This document shows positions 49,736 to 61,335 of a stretch of 64,000 nucleotides of DNA, one piece after another. The first letter of the stretch is position 1, and each line of letters starts with the position of its first letter. This stretch comes from Beaufortia kweichowensis (taxonomy: Eukaryota; Chordata; Actinopteri; Cypriniformes; Gastromyzontidae), in contig CM032802.1 of the NCBI GenBank assembly GCA_019155185.1, positions 1,646,001 to 1,710,000 on the forward strand, written 5' to 3'. The notes under the pieces are model-generated. The model saw nothing but the letters and a program-made list of their open reading frames with translations. It searched no databases and was not told the DNA's origin. A program made the position numbers and the translations under genes.

Positions 49736-51588
49736 AAACATAACGTAACCATTATCACCACGAGTAAAGTTACAAGTGATCTTTTAATCTGGTTTGTTTT
49801 TCTTTCCAAGGTGAGATACAAGGTGAGAGTTTGTTATTGCAGACCACCCAAAGCTTTCAACCAGCTGCCCTCGGGTAAGAAGAGAAATGAAACCTCAGCA
49901 ATGGGGTTCCTTCCAGCTACAGGCGAGTAAATTAAACAAGTGTCATTATGACGCAACATAGCATGGAACCCAACTGTGTATGTCACTATAAAAACAGCTT
50001 TCCAGATCACTGGCACCTTGCAAAAGTGTTGTTGAGCGTGATCATAAGCGTTGTTGACGGCACATGCTTGAAATGGACCGTGGGAGGATTTCTCGTCAAT
50101 GATAGGGAGATATCAATTAAACTAAATGGAGGGAGCTGAACATCTGGCCGTCATTGTTTAATTGACAGTTTGGTGCATGCGTTTGATATACTAACAGATT
50201 GTCGCATTTTTTTCATCTTTGGCACACACACACGCTCCACCCTGGTGCAGTTTTTATTCTGCTGTGTTAATCTTAAACGACACAGGACTCATTCCCTAGA
50301 AACGATTGTTTACTTCAGGTGGAATCCATTAGATGAGACGGCACAATTCCTGGCAGGCTAATATATTTTAAATTGCTAGATTTTCAGCTTGAAAAGTCAC
50401 TGAAAGGCGTTCATTAGCATAATAAGTAAAGTTATATAATATACTGTAGAATTGGTGCATTTTAAATCTTATAAAATAAATCTACCTGTGTTTTATTTGC
50501 CAAAAGCTATTTTCATCAGAACGTGTGCGTGCCCAAATTAGTTTGATATAGAATTAAGTCTATGGAATGACCTCATTAAGGTAGTCAAACAATTCTGTGT
50601 GTGTGTGATGAGGGACAAAAGTCCTGAAATGATGTTGACATGTGAGGATATTTTCGAGCACTGCTGATTATGATTAAATTTGTCTCGTCTCTGCCTCTTG
50701 TGGTATTTAAATTTATTTTTAAAGTTAATTTGCATCACAGAGTATTCCTCCCACAAATAATCTGAAAGACATCAACCATCGTCTTCGTTTGATTGAAGGA
50801 TGATTTTTAATCTACACACTTATGACCACAGAAGACATTTAGATTCCAGGCACGTTATGTAAAGTTATCCTTTTGATCCCAGACTAGAAGTGTTATGCTT
50901 TAGTGTTATTCACAGATGGGGATTAAGATGCATTTGGTGTTCTTATTGTCTTTGGAATGAACAGATGAGCAGAATTTACTCTGTTAATAGTGAATTTTTG
51001 GCTTGCGTTTGCTCACGAGCAGTATGAGTAAAGTCACTTTCAAGAAAAAGTCTTCATTTGTGTACAGTGAGATTTTGAGGTCAGAAAGTGTACAGTAGTT
51101 CTGGATGTTTGGTAAGAGAACAGTGTGTTCTTATGGTAAGATGATGTGTCTGTATGACAGGGTTATATCTGCTGACGCTTTACATTGTCAAGACTTATTT
51201 CTTTCTGTGGGGTTGTCCTGATGTCAGCTGTACTGTACTGTACTAGATTCTCAGCCTGAAGGAATCGTTCATCTAAAAATAACTATCTGTCATTATTTAC
51301 TCACACTGATGTCATTCCCAACCTGTGTGTTATTTCCTCTCATCTGTGAAACACAAAAACAGATGCTTTTCAGTGAGTCCACATTTGGGAGGAGGACAGA
51401 TTATACATTGTTGTTTTTTCTGTTTTATTGCAATTTCTCTGTCATACCACAGAACGGGACAAGATGTATGCCGATGTGTGACTGCTGATGTACAACCAAG
51501 AGAAACATGAGAAACTGTACACTAACTGTTGAAACAATCCTTCAACAAAGTTCTAGACTTTTCAGAGGATGTCACGAAAGATAAGGTA
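49736..51588. other. No gene seen; family B fragment at 51262-51345
   Basis: A balanced stretch at about 50030-50160 could be a regulatory block. The family B fragment has TTCATCTAAAAATAACTATC and TTTACTCACACTGATGTCAT. The rest is AT-rich. Confidence 0.4.
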
Positions 51589-51730
<142 letters not shown>

Positions 51731-52359
51731 AAAAAAAATTCAATTAACTCTTTCCCTGCATTTTTTTTGTATAAAGTTTCTAGTCAACAGCAGAATTTTT
51801 GATCATTTTCACAAAACTTTTTTTCTATAAATATATGATCACACAATAGACCAAATAAAAGAACAGAGCCTCTGCTTTAAAACAAAAAATGTTTCATTCA
51901 ATTAATTTTCCCCCATTTATTCATTTGATTTATCTTTGTTTTTGTCACCTCTGCAATGTGGCAAGGTGTCTTCAAAAATACATTTTGAACAAAATGTTTT
52001 TCAGTCAGGTTGTGATGTCTCAGTATAGAGGGTTCTTCACCTCTGAGGTTAATAAATTCTTTTTGAAGTGTCCACTGCTCGTGTTTGAACCAAAAAACTT
52101 TTGGATGTAAACTTCAAACTTAAATTTGCAGTCTTGGCGCCCAACTTATTGTTTCTTACTTTATAAACTCAAACCAGGTTTTTGCAGGTGTTCAGGACGC
52201 TATTGTAGACCTTTGAGAAGACAACAATCGCATCGGATCATTTTCAAGCAGAAGACATTTGACTTGAGAAGCTAATAGAGTTAGACTGGTTACAGCAAGC
52301 TGTTGTGAAACCTTCGCCAGCTCTCTCACACCCTGTTTTTCTCATTTCTCTTCTGCCAG

Positions 52360-52642
52360 GTAACTCATGGCACCGCACGACGCTGCGTGAGCTCAATCTG
52401 TTTTGGCACACGTCTGGTGACAAACTGTGAGAGAGAAGGCATATTCAGTGGCTGTGGGTTGCGGTGTGGTGGAACCGATCGGCACCTTCCCACACGGCTT
52501 GAAGAGAAAGCCCCCCGGGAACTCCTTCAACATGCCCGGCCCTGAACAAATGACTATTGTTCTGGCAAACGCAGAGACACAGAACAACAACCCTGACTTC
52601 ACATTGTACATGATGAGTAAAAACAAAAATGAAGAAGGATTT
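52360..52642 (+). CDS. Candidate exon with coding-like composition, frame unresolved
   Basis: A strong acceptor (TTTTTCTCATTTCTCTTCTGCCAG) ends at 52359 and a donor TTTGAG|GTAAAT follows at 52643. From about 52436 one frame has markedly G/C-rich third positions and reads VVEPIGTFPHGLKRKPPG and later PEQMTIVLANAETQ, the most gene-like composition of the window. That frame meets a TGA at 52418 and so cannot start at the strong acceptor. Entered in phase 1 from the acceptor, a different frame reads NSWHRTTLRELNLFWH and stops at 52428. Either an inner acceptor (for example ATATTCAG near 52447) is used, or the segment is non-coding or decayed. Confidence 0.35.
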
Positions 52643-53639
52643 GAGGTAAATAATACTGTGAGTGTGTCATATAAAAAGGGTCAAAACACAAGGAATCAAA
52701 TATTTGGAAAGCACTTGATATTGTATGAAAACATTTTCAGGTTTAGATTTAGACTAGTTGTTTCAGTACTAATCCTGTTAACTTACTCTGATTCATTAAT
52801 GACACCTAAACAATGTAAAAGCACTTGACACCATTTCATTTCATTTGAATGGGAATCTTTTTATAGCAAGAAAAGACAACAGTAAATCCATCTCCTCTGA
52901 GTTTTCTCCATCTCTTTTTCTTGTATCTCACTGACTTTAAGCAGTGTTAGATTTATAAGTAATGAACTTGTCAAACAGGCCTTCTTCTCTTGAATTGTAG
53001 TGTCGTGCACATTTCTATCTCTCTCAAACTCATAATTTTGGCAATTAGCATAATTCTTATTACATGAAATGAGCTGCAGATCTCTGCATTGTTCTCATTA
53101 CAGAGCCGCCGTTTCTTTAATGTGTGATAGCAATGCTCTGATGTGTACAGAAACAATTAGCTGCCAATCTCTCCAGACTTCATTCTGTAATGGGTATGTG
53201 GATTTGATTGACAGAGTAAAGGCAGGAATAATGTTGACGGAGAGATGGGAAGGAGAACAGATGAGTAAGAATTAGCCAACGTTGATGATGATGATGATGA
53301 TGGGGATGACGAAACGTCTGGGCAAATAGAGTCAAACGGTAATGAGGTTTTTATATATAATGTGATTATTAGCTCTTTACCTCCACCATTCTTTCATTTG
53401 AAAAAAACATTTCATCTGCTGACTTAGTTCTTCACTGTTTTGATCACTGAACCCCAGCGCTTAGTACAACAGTTCTCAGTTAAATTTCATGAACCATTTA
53501 CTGCCGCCATCCTTATATCGTGTCCTATATGACATTCAGCAGCAGGATGCGTTGCATTACTTTATTCACTGAGAGAAAATTAGGGGTGAAATCAGGTGAA
53601 TTTAAAACAGTATTATAAACTGTAACATGAAGAAATTTA
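52643..53639. other. No gene seen; (GAT)n at about 53284-53302
   Basis: AT-rich with one short trinucleotide repeat. Confidence 0.45.
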
Positions 53640-54316
53640 CAGTATAAACTTTTTTGTCAAAGAAATCAGGGGGAACGCTATCTGACTGGAACATTCCTAG
53701 ATGTCAGGATGCGTTCCCCCATTCAATACTGGACACGTTTAGAGATCGAAGAATAAAAACAAACCAAAAAGGCTCAGTGGTCTAGTGGTTAGCACTTTAA
53801 GCACGTTCTGTAGGTGACTGGTTTGAGCCCAGCCCAAATTCTACTTTTTCTGAATACAGCGATACCTTACCTGACATTAATATTTTCAGGTATTAGGATA
53901 TATAGTTTCCTCCTGCTATAATGAAAACTTGCAGGAGAATTGGCAGGCTGAAAATGTCAAAACCTTTTTGTTGTTGGGTAGAAAACAAGCATTTGAGACA
54001 TGTATGAACTATCTGTTATAGAAAACAGGGGGAACAGGATGACATCAGGATGCGTTCTCCCATCTATGATAGACAAATTTAGAGATAGAAAAACGGGAAT
54101 AAAAAGTGTTCAGTGGTTAATACTTTAATCTGATGTTCTGTAGGTTATTGGTTTGAGCCCACGCCAATTTTTGTTTCATGACCACAGGGAACCTTACCTG
54201 ACATTAATATTTTCAGTTGTTAGAATAGGTTACTCCCTGCTATAATGGAAAAATGTGTATTAGCAGGCTGAAAATGTCAGAAACTTCTTGTTGTGGGGTA
54301 GAAAGTGATGAGTGTA
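53640..54316 (+). repeat. Two-unit tandem duplication (about 330-360 bp per unit)
   Basis: Both units hold CAGGGGGAAC, ATGTCAGGATGCGTT or its CATCAGGATGCGTT form, TTAGAGAT(C/A)GAA, a tRNA-like part, CCTTACCTGACATTAATATT, CTGCTATAATG and GGCAGGCTGAAAATGTCA-like blocks in the same order. The offset is 359 bases at the left anchor and 327 in the middle, so the units have diverged by indels. Neither anchors to the MITE families of this window. Confidence 0.85.
53767..53832 (+). repeat. tRNA-like segment within the duplication
   Basis: TGGTCTAGTGGTTAGCAC is an excellent A box of the Glu/Asp-tRNA type, followed by GACTGGTTTGAGCCC as B box. The anticodon arm and acceptor stem do not close convincingly, so this is a tRNA-derived SINE head or tRNA pseudogene. 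The second unit has a degraded copy at about 54108-54160. Confidence 0.6.
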
Positions 54317-56753
54317 AATTTAAGACATGTACAGTATGTACAGTATGGGATGTGATGTAAATCGTTGTGCATTGATCTGTTAATGTGTGTTTAATTCCAG
54401 AATGAAGCCGTCCAAGTTTTGTAGAGTAGTTTTGACCAGGATTTGGAGGATAAAGGTCAGATTTCCATATAAGATCATCTTTGATGTTTTTTTTAAATCT
54501 CTTATTGGCATTCGCAGGCATTATAGTACTCTATTAACATGATTGCTGTATGTTAAAGCTGCAATTTATCTTTTGCCTTGAAATATAAAATTGCAGGTTA
54601 CTTTTTGTACTTATTTTATTGTGTGTTGTCAAATTGATATTTGCAGTGAAATAATACCCAACAGCTTCACTTATAAATCATTATTATAAGAAGACAGTTG
54701 TGAACACTGTTTTGTATGTATTTGCTCAATATAATATTTATTATTTGTTTATTTTTACTAAAATTATAATGTGTGTATTGGCAGTTATCGGTGGTTTACT
54801 GTAATGTAACTCCTTTGTTTTGAGATTTAGCAGGCAAATTAATGAAGTATAGCTGGTATGAACAGAAGAACACAAAACATAATGTATTCTGATGTCTGAG
54901 GCAGTTAGATTAGTCCGCTGTTTAACAAAACCATGGCAACAAGCTTCAAACAGCCCTCGAGTTGATTTGTCAATTGACTCAGTTCAACATGTGCTGAGAA
55001 AATCAGAAGTGTATTTCTGAGACACACCAAGTGTTACACTGCCAACCTGTTCACCCCTGCCAGAACAATCAAGAGCTCCTTCCCTCGGGTTCATTTTCCT
55101 GGAGGCATTTTCATCTGGCAGAGATGGATGTCGGCAGGTGAAACAATCACAAGCTGCCGGATGGACAGGATTTAAATGAGATGACAGAGAAATTTAGTTC
55201 GTCCTTTTACCAACCCGACTAAGTAAATCTAGACTGAATCTGCAATAGTGATACCAATGAGAGCAACTGGGAAAACATCCCCTGCACGTTTTACAAAACT
55301 ATGTTTGGCAATTATTTACAATTCATTTTCTCAAGCGCTGGAGTTGTCTTAAAGCAATATTTAACACAACATCAAAGCAGCCAGCTGGGGCGGACACCTG
55401 TTTTTCTTTTGAAATCTGCACAGATTGGTTTGTAATTTTAGTACGTTACGCTTCAGTGAGTACTATGTTGAAAACCGCACGGCCACGTTAATAATACCCA
55501 CGGCTTAGAAAAGAAACGGCTCTTGCTTCTCACACGTTTTGGTTTTGGCAGTTTGGCACCTTGGTGTTGCGTAGGCCAACCGGTATGGCACGATAATTGG
55601 CTGCACGTCGTGACATCAACTCGGCTGATACCCAAAAACCCATTCGCAGCCAAAACACCCACATGATTTCAGGAATAAAAGACAAGAGCATGGTGAAGAT
55701 CAGGTGAGAATTACTGCGGTAAAGCTGTAATCTCCTCACAGGGTTTGTTGGTTATATAATATCTGTTTTAGGGTCAGATGTCGCGCGATCTGCGGCAGCT
55801 TAAGACACGCTGAGCACTCTATCACTAATGCGATCTGCCCTACAGGTTTATAGTTGATTAGGTTTTATGATTTGACCCGTTATGTGTAACGCGTGTCGCT
55901 GATGTCAGCTGCCTGCGGGAGAGGATTTTACTGCTTTATGTTATTATCTGACCTCTGAGGTTTCAGGCAATAATGTAATTATAATCCTGTTTTTGACAGT
56001 CGAATACTGTATGTATTTCATATGTTATTGATTGAGCAAATATTGGTCTTCTTTATTGGTAATATAACTACGCTTAGGAAACACTGTTCTGTGTTACTGT
56101 AGCTTAAAAACAATCTACAATACAAGCATCCTTAGCAGAGAACTTAATCCCAAAATGCATTGCAATGATCTTATAAATAAGAAAAAATAATTTTCTAACA
56201 GTGGCAACAAATACTTTAAACATTTAGGTCCGTGTCAAATGTCTGAGTATATTTAACATCACTACTATCAGTTAGTTTTGTTACACATCTGATTCACAGA
56301 TCTATGAGGTGACATCTCTTCAACAAGATACTTTCAGAATCCACCACAAAGCGCAGGATGGGTTTATGTGATTGTTTTCATCTCTCAGACGGATGAAAAC
56401 ATGACAGATAATGACATAGACAGGTGAGATTTGATCAGTACTGCACGTACTGAATGTCACATGAGAGATTTCTCATATGGAGAACACTGTTCAGGTTTCT
56501 GAAAAACATGTGATACGATCTTTTTATGAAGCTCGTCATAAGTGCGTTTAAGCATTAATCTGGTTTTAATTCAGAGTAGTGTTGTCCTTCAACTGGAAAT
56601 CCCATTGACTGGCTTCTACAGAAGCATACTGTATATAAGCGCTTAACAACATCACAAGCTCATGGTACTTAAAAGCTTTTTACAGGTTTAAAAAATAATT
56701 TCTATGTGAAGAAAATGAATGGCACGTTATTTTCTCTCTCTCTCTCCCAACAG
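54317..56753. other. No gene seen; balanced blocks at about 55010-55210 and 55440-55740
   Basis: Both blocks are non-repetitive and possible regulatory elements. The second has overlapping minus-strand frames of 69 codons that lack splice support. The rest is AT-rich. Confidence 0.4.
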
Positions 56754-56820
56754 ATGGTCTCCTGAAAATCATTAATGGATCTCCTCCAGCGGTTCTGTGA
56801 TTTCCATCCTGCTCAACAAG
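56754..56820 (+). other. Exon-like segment (67 bp)
   Basis: A strong acceptor (TTTTCTCTCTCTCTCTCCCAACAG) and a donor CAAG|GTGAAA. All frames contain a stop. The phase 1 frame reads GLLKIINGSPPAVL before it ends. It fits a non-coding or last-coding exon of a spliced plus-strand transcript. Confidence 0.3.
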
Positions 56821-57246
56821 GTGAAATCAGACAAATTAATTTCTTCTGCTCACATGTATTGAAATATTCTGTTTAAACAGTTAATATAGAGAAAATTAAA
56901 TACAATATGACCTGATTGGAAAACGGTTATATGGAACTCTACTAAGCAATAGTCCATATACAGTTTACAAGTAAACATATTGCAAAAGAAAACATCATGA
57001 TTTAATAAGATCTATATCACAGTTTGGTTACTCTAAACATCAGTTTCAATGCTTTTGGCATCAAACTTGTCAGTGTTTTATCACTCGAGTTGCGTTTCTT
57101 CAAAATAAAACATCTCTGTAAATAATAGCATGCAGGTTTGGAAGGACATAAGTATTTTTTTTTTAACTATTCCTCTAATATACTCAATAAATCTCACAGT
57201 GTTTCAATCTCTTTCTCTCAGTTCACTTTCAATCTGTTTCTTGCAG

Positions 57247-57594
57247 ACGAGAAGACACGGCACAGTAATGACCCTTCTCAGGTAGAGACGGGAAATGTAA
57301 TGAAGGTCTCATCAGCTGGAACTCGTGTTCCTCTCCCCTCCCAATGAAGATGTTCTGCACACAGAGCTCTCCATTTACACAGCGCTATTATTATCTGTCA
57401 GCCAATCACACTTCCATACAAGACAGTCTGTGTTACCAGGAGAAAGACTGTGAGAGAGAGAGATCTGTTACGTTCTATTGGCAGCCCCAGAAGAACATCC
57501 CTGTGGATGATGTCATCACTGCTCCCATCATCTCACAGCCAATCACCTGAGCCGAAATTATCACGTGATCACTTTAGTGATCTGCTTCAACAGG
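57247..57594 (+). CDS. Candidate 3' exon with two open frames, unknown
   Basis: Acceptor CACTTTCAATCTGTTTCTTGCAG. Entered in phase 1 it gives DEKTRHSNDPSQVETG and then MKVSSAGTRVPLPSQ, and stops at 57345. A second frame, open from 57272 and with ATG at 57344, has better-than-chance codon use through SLCYQEKDCERERSVTF and NIPVDDVITAP to a stop at 57550. It could start at an inner acceptor (CCTTCTCAG, 57280) or after the first stop. A donor CAACAG|GTAAAA follows at 57594. Which frame is real, if either, is not resolved. Confidence 0.3.
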
Positions 57595-59042
57595 TAAAAA
57601 TCTATCAATTAACCCTTTAAACTCTCCAACATTTAAATTCACTGTTTTTATTACAAAATAAGGAGATTGTTAGCGGCACTTTGAATTGAAACCAGACTAA
57701 AAATGGTCAGAAATATATATTTTATATTTTGTGCGAAATAAGTAAATGTTAAAATAAGACCAGCACAGGCAGACATTTAGCACATTGTTGTCTTCCGTGC
57801 TTATATTTTAACAAAATTTTTATATAAATACTGTTACTGTGTAGAAAATCATGTTTTTGGCGGATGATTACTGTTTCTATAACTTTAGTTTTACGACAAA
57901 TATAATGATAAAACTTTTATATATGAAAAAATTTCCTATTTTCCTTTCTATGTTAAAATCTATGTTAAAATGATCTATGTTGTTGATTTATGTTAAAATG
58001 GACAGGTAATAATTTATATTTATATTTTAAAATGCTTGTTTTTTGTTGAAAATTCCCATCACAAACAGTGAGAACAGTTTAATATTTGCAGTTCATATTA
58101 GTCACCTTTGTTGCATATCAATAGTAACATAACAATGTTAGTACATACAATAGACTTTCTTTTAGTTTTTTCTCCAAAAATACAATCTGGCAGATGTTGA
58201 CCATGAGGGAAAATGATATACCTTTGAAAGGCAAACCTTGAGACGGCATCAGAACAGAGCAGATTTTCTCTAAATGAGGTTAAAAAGAAAAGTTTCAAAA
58301 GTTCTGGCAGGAATGATTTAGAAGACCAAACTGAATATTTAACGGCTCAATAAAAGCTTCATTCTGCGCTGATGTGTCTGATTCATCAAAGTGTTTCAAG
58401 GGTTGAGTGACATTTGCCAGAGCTCCATTTAACATCATAGAGCGTCTCGCTTTAATGTCGCTCTGATTTTCCTGTCTCACATCACCCACCCCCCATCCCT
58501 CACTTCCTGTCTCTCTTTACCTGTTTGATGCAATCTCACATGCGTCGCTGTAATTTGCCCCTCGATTATTTTATCAGACTTTTTAGGTTGCGTGTGTCTG
58601 TGCGTGTGTACGGTTATACGGCCCTGTCAGATAAATAAGTGAGATGCTTTGGATAGATGAGCATAATCAGAGAATGCTAATGACATCCAGAGCTAATGAA
58701 CGATGCTTTAGTAAAGAGCCGTGACTCGAGTCATTTTACTGCATCAGAGGACCGATCTCATTTAACTTAGATTGGTTATTCCTTTAATAAGCGCTGAAGG
58801 TATGTGGTGTTTAATCTGTGCGTGTGGTAGAGATTGTTCGGTTTCATTTATTAATCTGTGTGTATGGTCACTATAGAGAAACACTGCATCAGGATGCTTT
58901 CAGCAGGTGTGACCCTGTCATTTCTCTTACACCCGCTGGATTAACTGTTTTGTACTGACGTTATGGCCAGCATCACCATTGCTATGGCTGTTAGTTTGTT
59001 TTGGGCTTGTTGATTTTAAGTTTTGGTGCATGTTGGTGTGTA
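57595..59042. other. No gene seen; balanced block at about 58440-58760
   Basis: AT-rich, then a mixed block with several CpGs and AGATAAATAAGTGAGATG. Possible regulatory element. Minus-strand frames at 58098-58489 have no support. Confidence 0.35.
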
Positions 59043-59405
59043 TGGGCAGTTCCATGCAAATGTCAATTTTACCATAAAAAATGAAGTTTTTAACAAAGTT
59101 TTTCATCATACTGATAGTTCAGATGTCAATATTTGGTGGTTTAAATACTCATGTGAGGTTTTTAGAGCATTTGTTTATGTTTAAATCATTTTTGAAGTGC
59201 TGTTTTCAGAATTGTCACATTCATAACAGTCCATAATCCTCATAAATGAACACATGAACATTAAAATAAAAGAACTATTTGATGTTCTTTGAAGAGTCTC
59301 TTCTTCATTCGTTGGGTATTATTGCTTCTGCTTTGTGCATTTTAATTCACAGAAATCCTACAAATTACATTTCAAATATGACATCCATAATGCTGGATTT
59401 GCCCA
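59043..59405 (+). mobile_element. MITE family A, copy 7, complete (363 bp)
   Basis: Starts TGGGCAGTTCCATGCAAATG and ends ATGCTGGATTTGCCCA, inverted repeats, with TA on each side as possible target duplication. This copy best defines the family's ends. It carries the octamer ATGCAAAT just inside the left terminus. No coding sequence. Confidence 0.88.
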
Positions 59406-60280
59406 TATCTTAGCAACCAGACCAGTTTTTGGTGGAAAACAAAACAAGCAAACAAAACCCTGAGATCAGATTATCATTCAGACTCCATCTATAACACGTC
59501 TGCATTCTTGCCCAATAGATTATTCAGAAAACATGGCGACCACATTGTGTTCTGGTTTTATTCTTGGCTTAAGCTTGACTGTCCATAGACAGTTTGAATG
59601 TGTTAGGATTGATTTACAGATGTTACACTACAAATGATTCATGCTTTTACATCCCGTTTCTCCTCGGAGCTCTTTCCTCATAACAAGACGTCCTTCTGCA
59701 TTTCACCTCACACTGACTGACCTCAGGCTTCTGGCAGCGTGTGTTGACGGGAGTGACTGTGTGACGGCTGTTTTCTGGGCTGTCGTCCAGAGATATGCTT
59801 TTATTAATTAAAGTAGCTGAGGGAACTCGACTCTCTCTGTACATACAGCTGCACACAGGCCACGCGATAGCGTCCTAAATTTTGGTTAAAGGACTCGTTT
59901 CTCATGTAGAAGCAGTAAATTTACTCTTTCTGTGCCATTTGCACATTTCTGTAGGAACGGACGTCATGTAGGATGTAAATGTGAAATATGACTGTCAGAG
60001 ACAGAAGTGTGTTAATCGGTCGATTTTTATTTGATGAAATGGCTTTCTGAAAGAGCTTGATATGATTTACAGGTGTAGAGTAATGGAAATTTCTACGCTT
60101 GAATGTGCATTTTTTATTTACTTTTTCTCCCTGATGCTACTTGTAATGTTTGTAAAGTTTTTTTTCTCATGTTTCTCATGACTAGTCTTTTACCTTCTGG
60201 CCTTAAAAAAAACAACACGAGAAGATTTATAATAACTGTTCACTTCACAGCGATGCCATTTAATAACCTTTTTTTATATT
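59406..60280. other. No gene or element seen
   Basis: AT-rich unique DNA with no paired splice sites. Confidence 0.45.
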
Positions 60281-60395
60281 TTCCATTTTCCACTATGAAG
60301 AACATTTTTTGAAACGGTACGTTCCTGTGGAAGCATTCAGGAAAAAATGGTTCTTTTGTGGCGTCATAAAGCACCTTCATTTTTTGTGTAGACAA
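60281..60395. mobile_element. MITE family C, degraded copy 3
   Basis: AAGAACATTTTTTGAAACGG then AAAAATGGTTCTTTTGTGGC and GCACCTTCATTTTTTGTG correspond to the interior and right end of the family seen at 32.1 kb. Confidence 0.5.
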
Positions 60396-60599
60396 CGTTG
60401 GATTGGTTTTGGAGTTAGTTGTATAAAGAACGTTCTCTTCACATCTTATTGTCACTTTTGCACTTTGTTTACGTCACGTATACCTTGCCAACATTCAAAA
60501 GAAGGTGAAAGTATTACTGAATCTAATAGCTGAAGTTAATTAGACTACAAACATTCAGAAACACTCGTTCTGTCTCTGAGGACACAGTGTCTTTTATTC

Positions 60600-61080
60600 T
60601 GAATGCATAGCATTAAAACAAATCTATCCGTCATGCATTTATTTCATCCTGGGAGGCAGGAAATTTCCTCTTCAAATTCCCATCTGCTATCTATAAAGCA
60701 AGCCGTCCGGCCACATGTATCTTACAGGATCAGTCGAATGGGTTTTCTTGCTACAGGCTTCCACGGACAATTGTAGAAGCATTGGATTAATCTATTTCCC
60801 CTAATATCAGATAAACTGGGGACAATCAGTCAGTGGCTCTGATAGGATCTCTGTAATACTTCAGCGGGGAGGGTCTGCTTATTCGTTTCGCCTCTGATCA
60901 CCGGGCAAGCAACCTGGCATCCGTATTACAGATAGCATTGATAACACACACAGGATCAAAGGCTTTATGTCAGCAGCATGCAAATAGCTGGAGATGATTC
61001 GACACATTGGCTATTTCATTCGAAAAGCAATTAAATCCACTAGAACAGGTGGCTGAGGATATGTGACTCTTGTGGTTTTG
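60600..61080. other. Long balanced non-repetitive block; candidate conserved regulatory element
   Basis: About 480 bases without repeats or frames. Contains homeodomain-like GGATTAATCTATTT and CAATTAAATCC, an octamer-like ATGCAAAT at about 60979, and several half-palindromes. Strongly reminiscent of a vertebrate developmental enhancer. Inference from composition only. Confidence 0.4.
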
Positions 61081-61261
61081 GGACTGTAATAATATGCGCT
61101 CTCATATAAGATCTATATGCAGTCATTATCTTTTGGTTATAGCACTTATTAGCTAAATGACAATCATCACTTTTACTTTTATTAGTATATAGATGTGAAA
61201 CTTCATTAAGTAACTAATCCTCATATAAAAGTTACGTTTTTATTTTTGGATGATGAAAACA

Positions 61262-61335
61262 TGAAATGATGTATAGCTTGCATACATTGTAAGTTGGTTT
61301 AGATAAGTGTCTGCCAAATGCATAAATGTAAATAA
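61262..61335 (+). repeat. SINE tail fragment
   Basis: TGTATAGCTTGCATACATTG then AGTTGGTTTAGATAAGTGTC and GCCAAATGCATAAATGTAAA, the tail of the SINE family seen at 14.66 kb. No head. Confidence 0.6.

Noticed and set aside
53767..53832. Functional tRNA gene
   Set aside because: A and B boxes are good but the acceptor stem and anticodon arm do not pair convincingly. The copy sits in a repeated unit, so it is SINE-like or a pseudogene.
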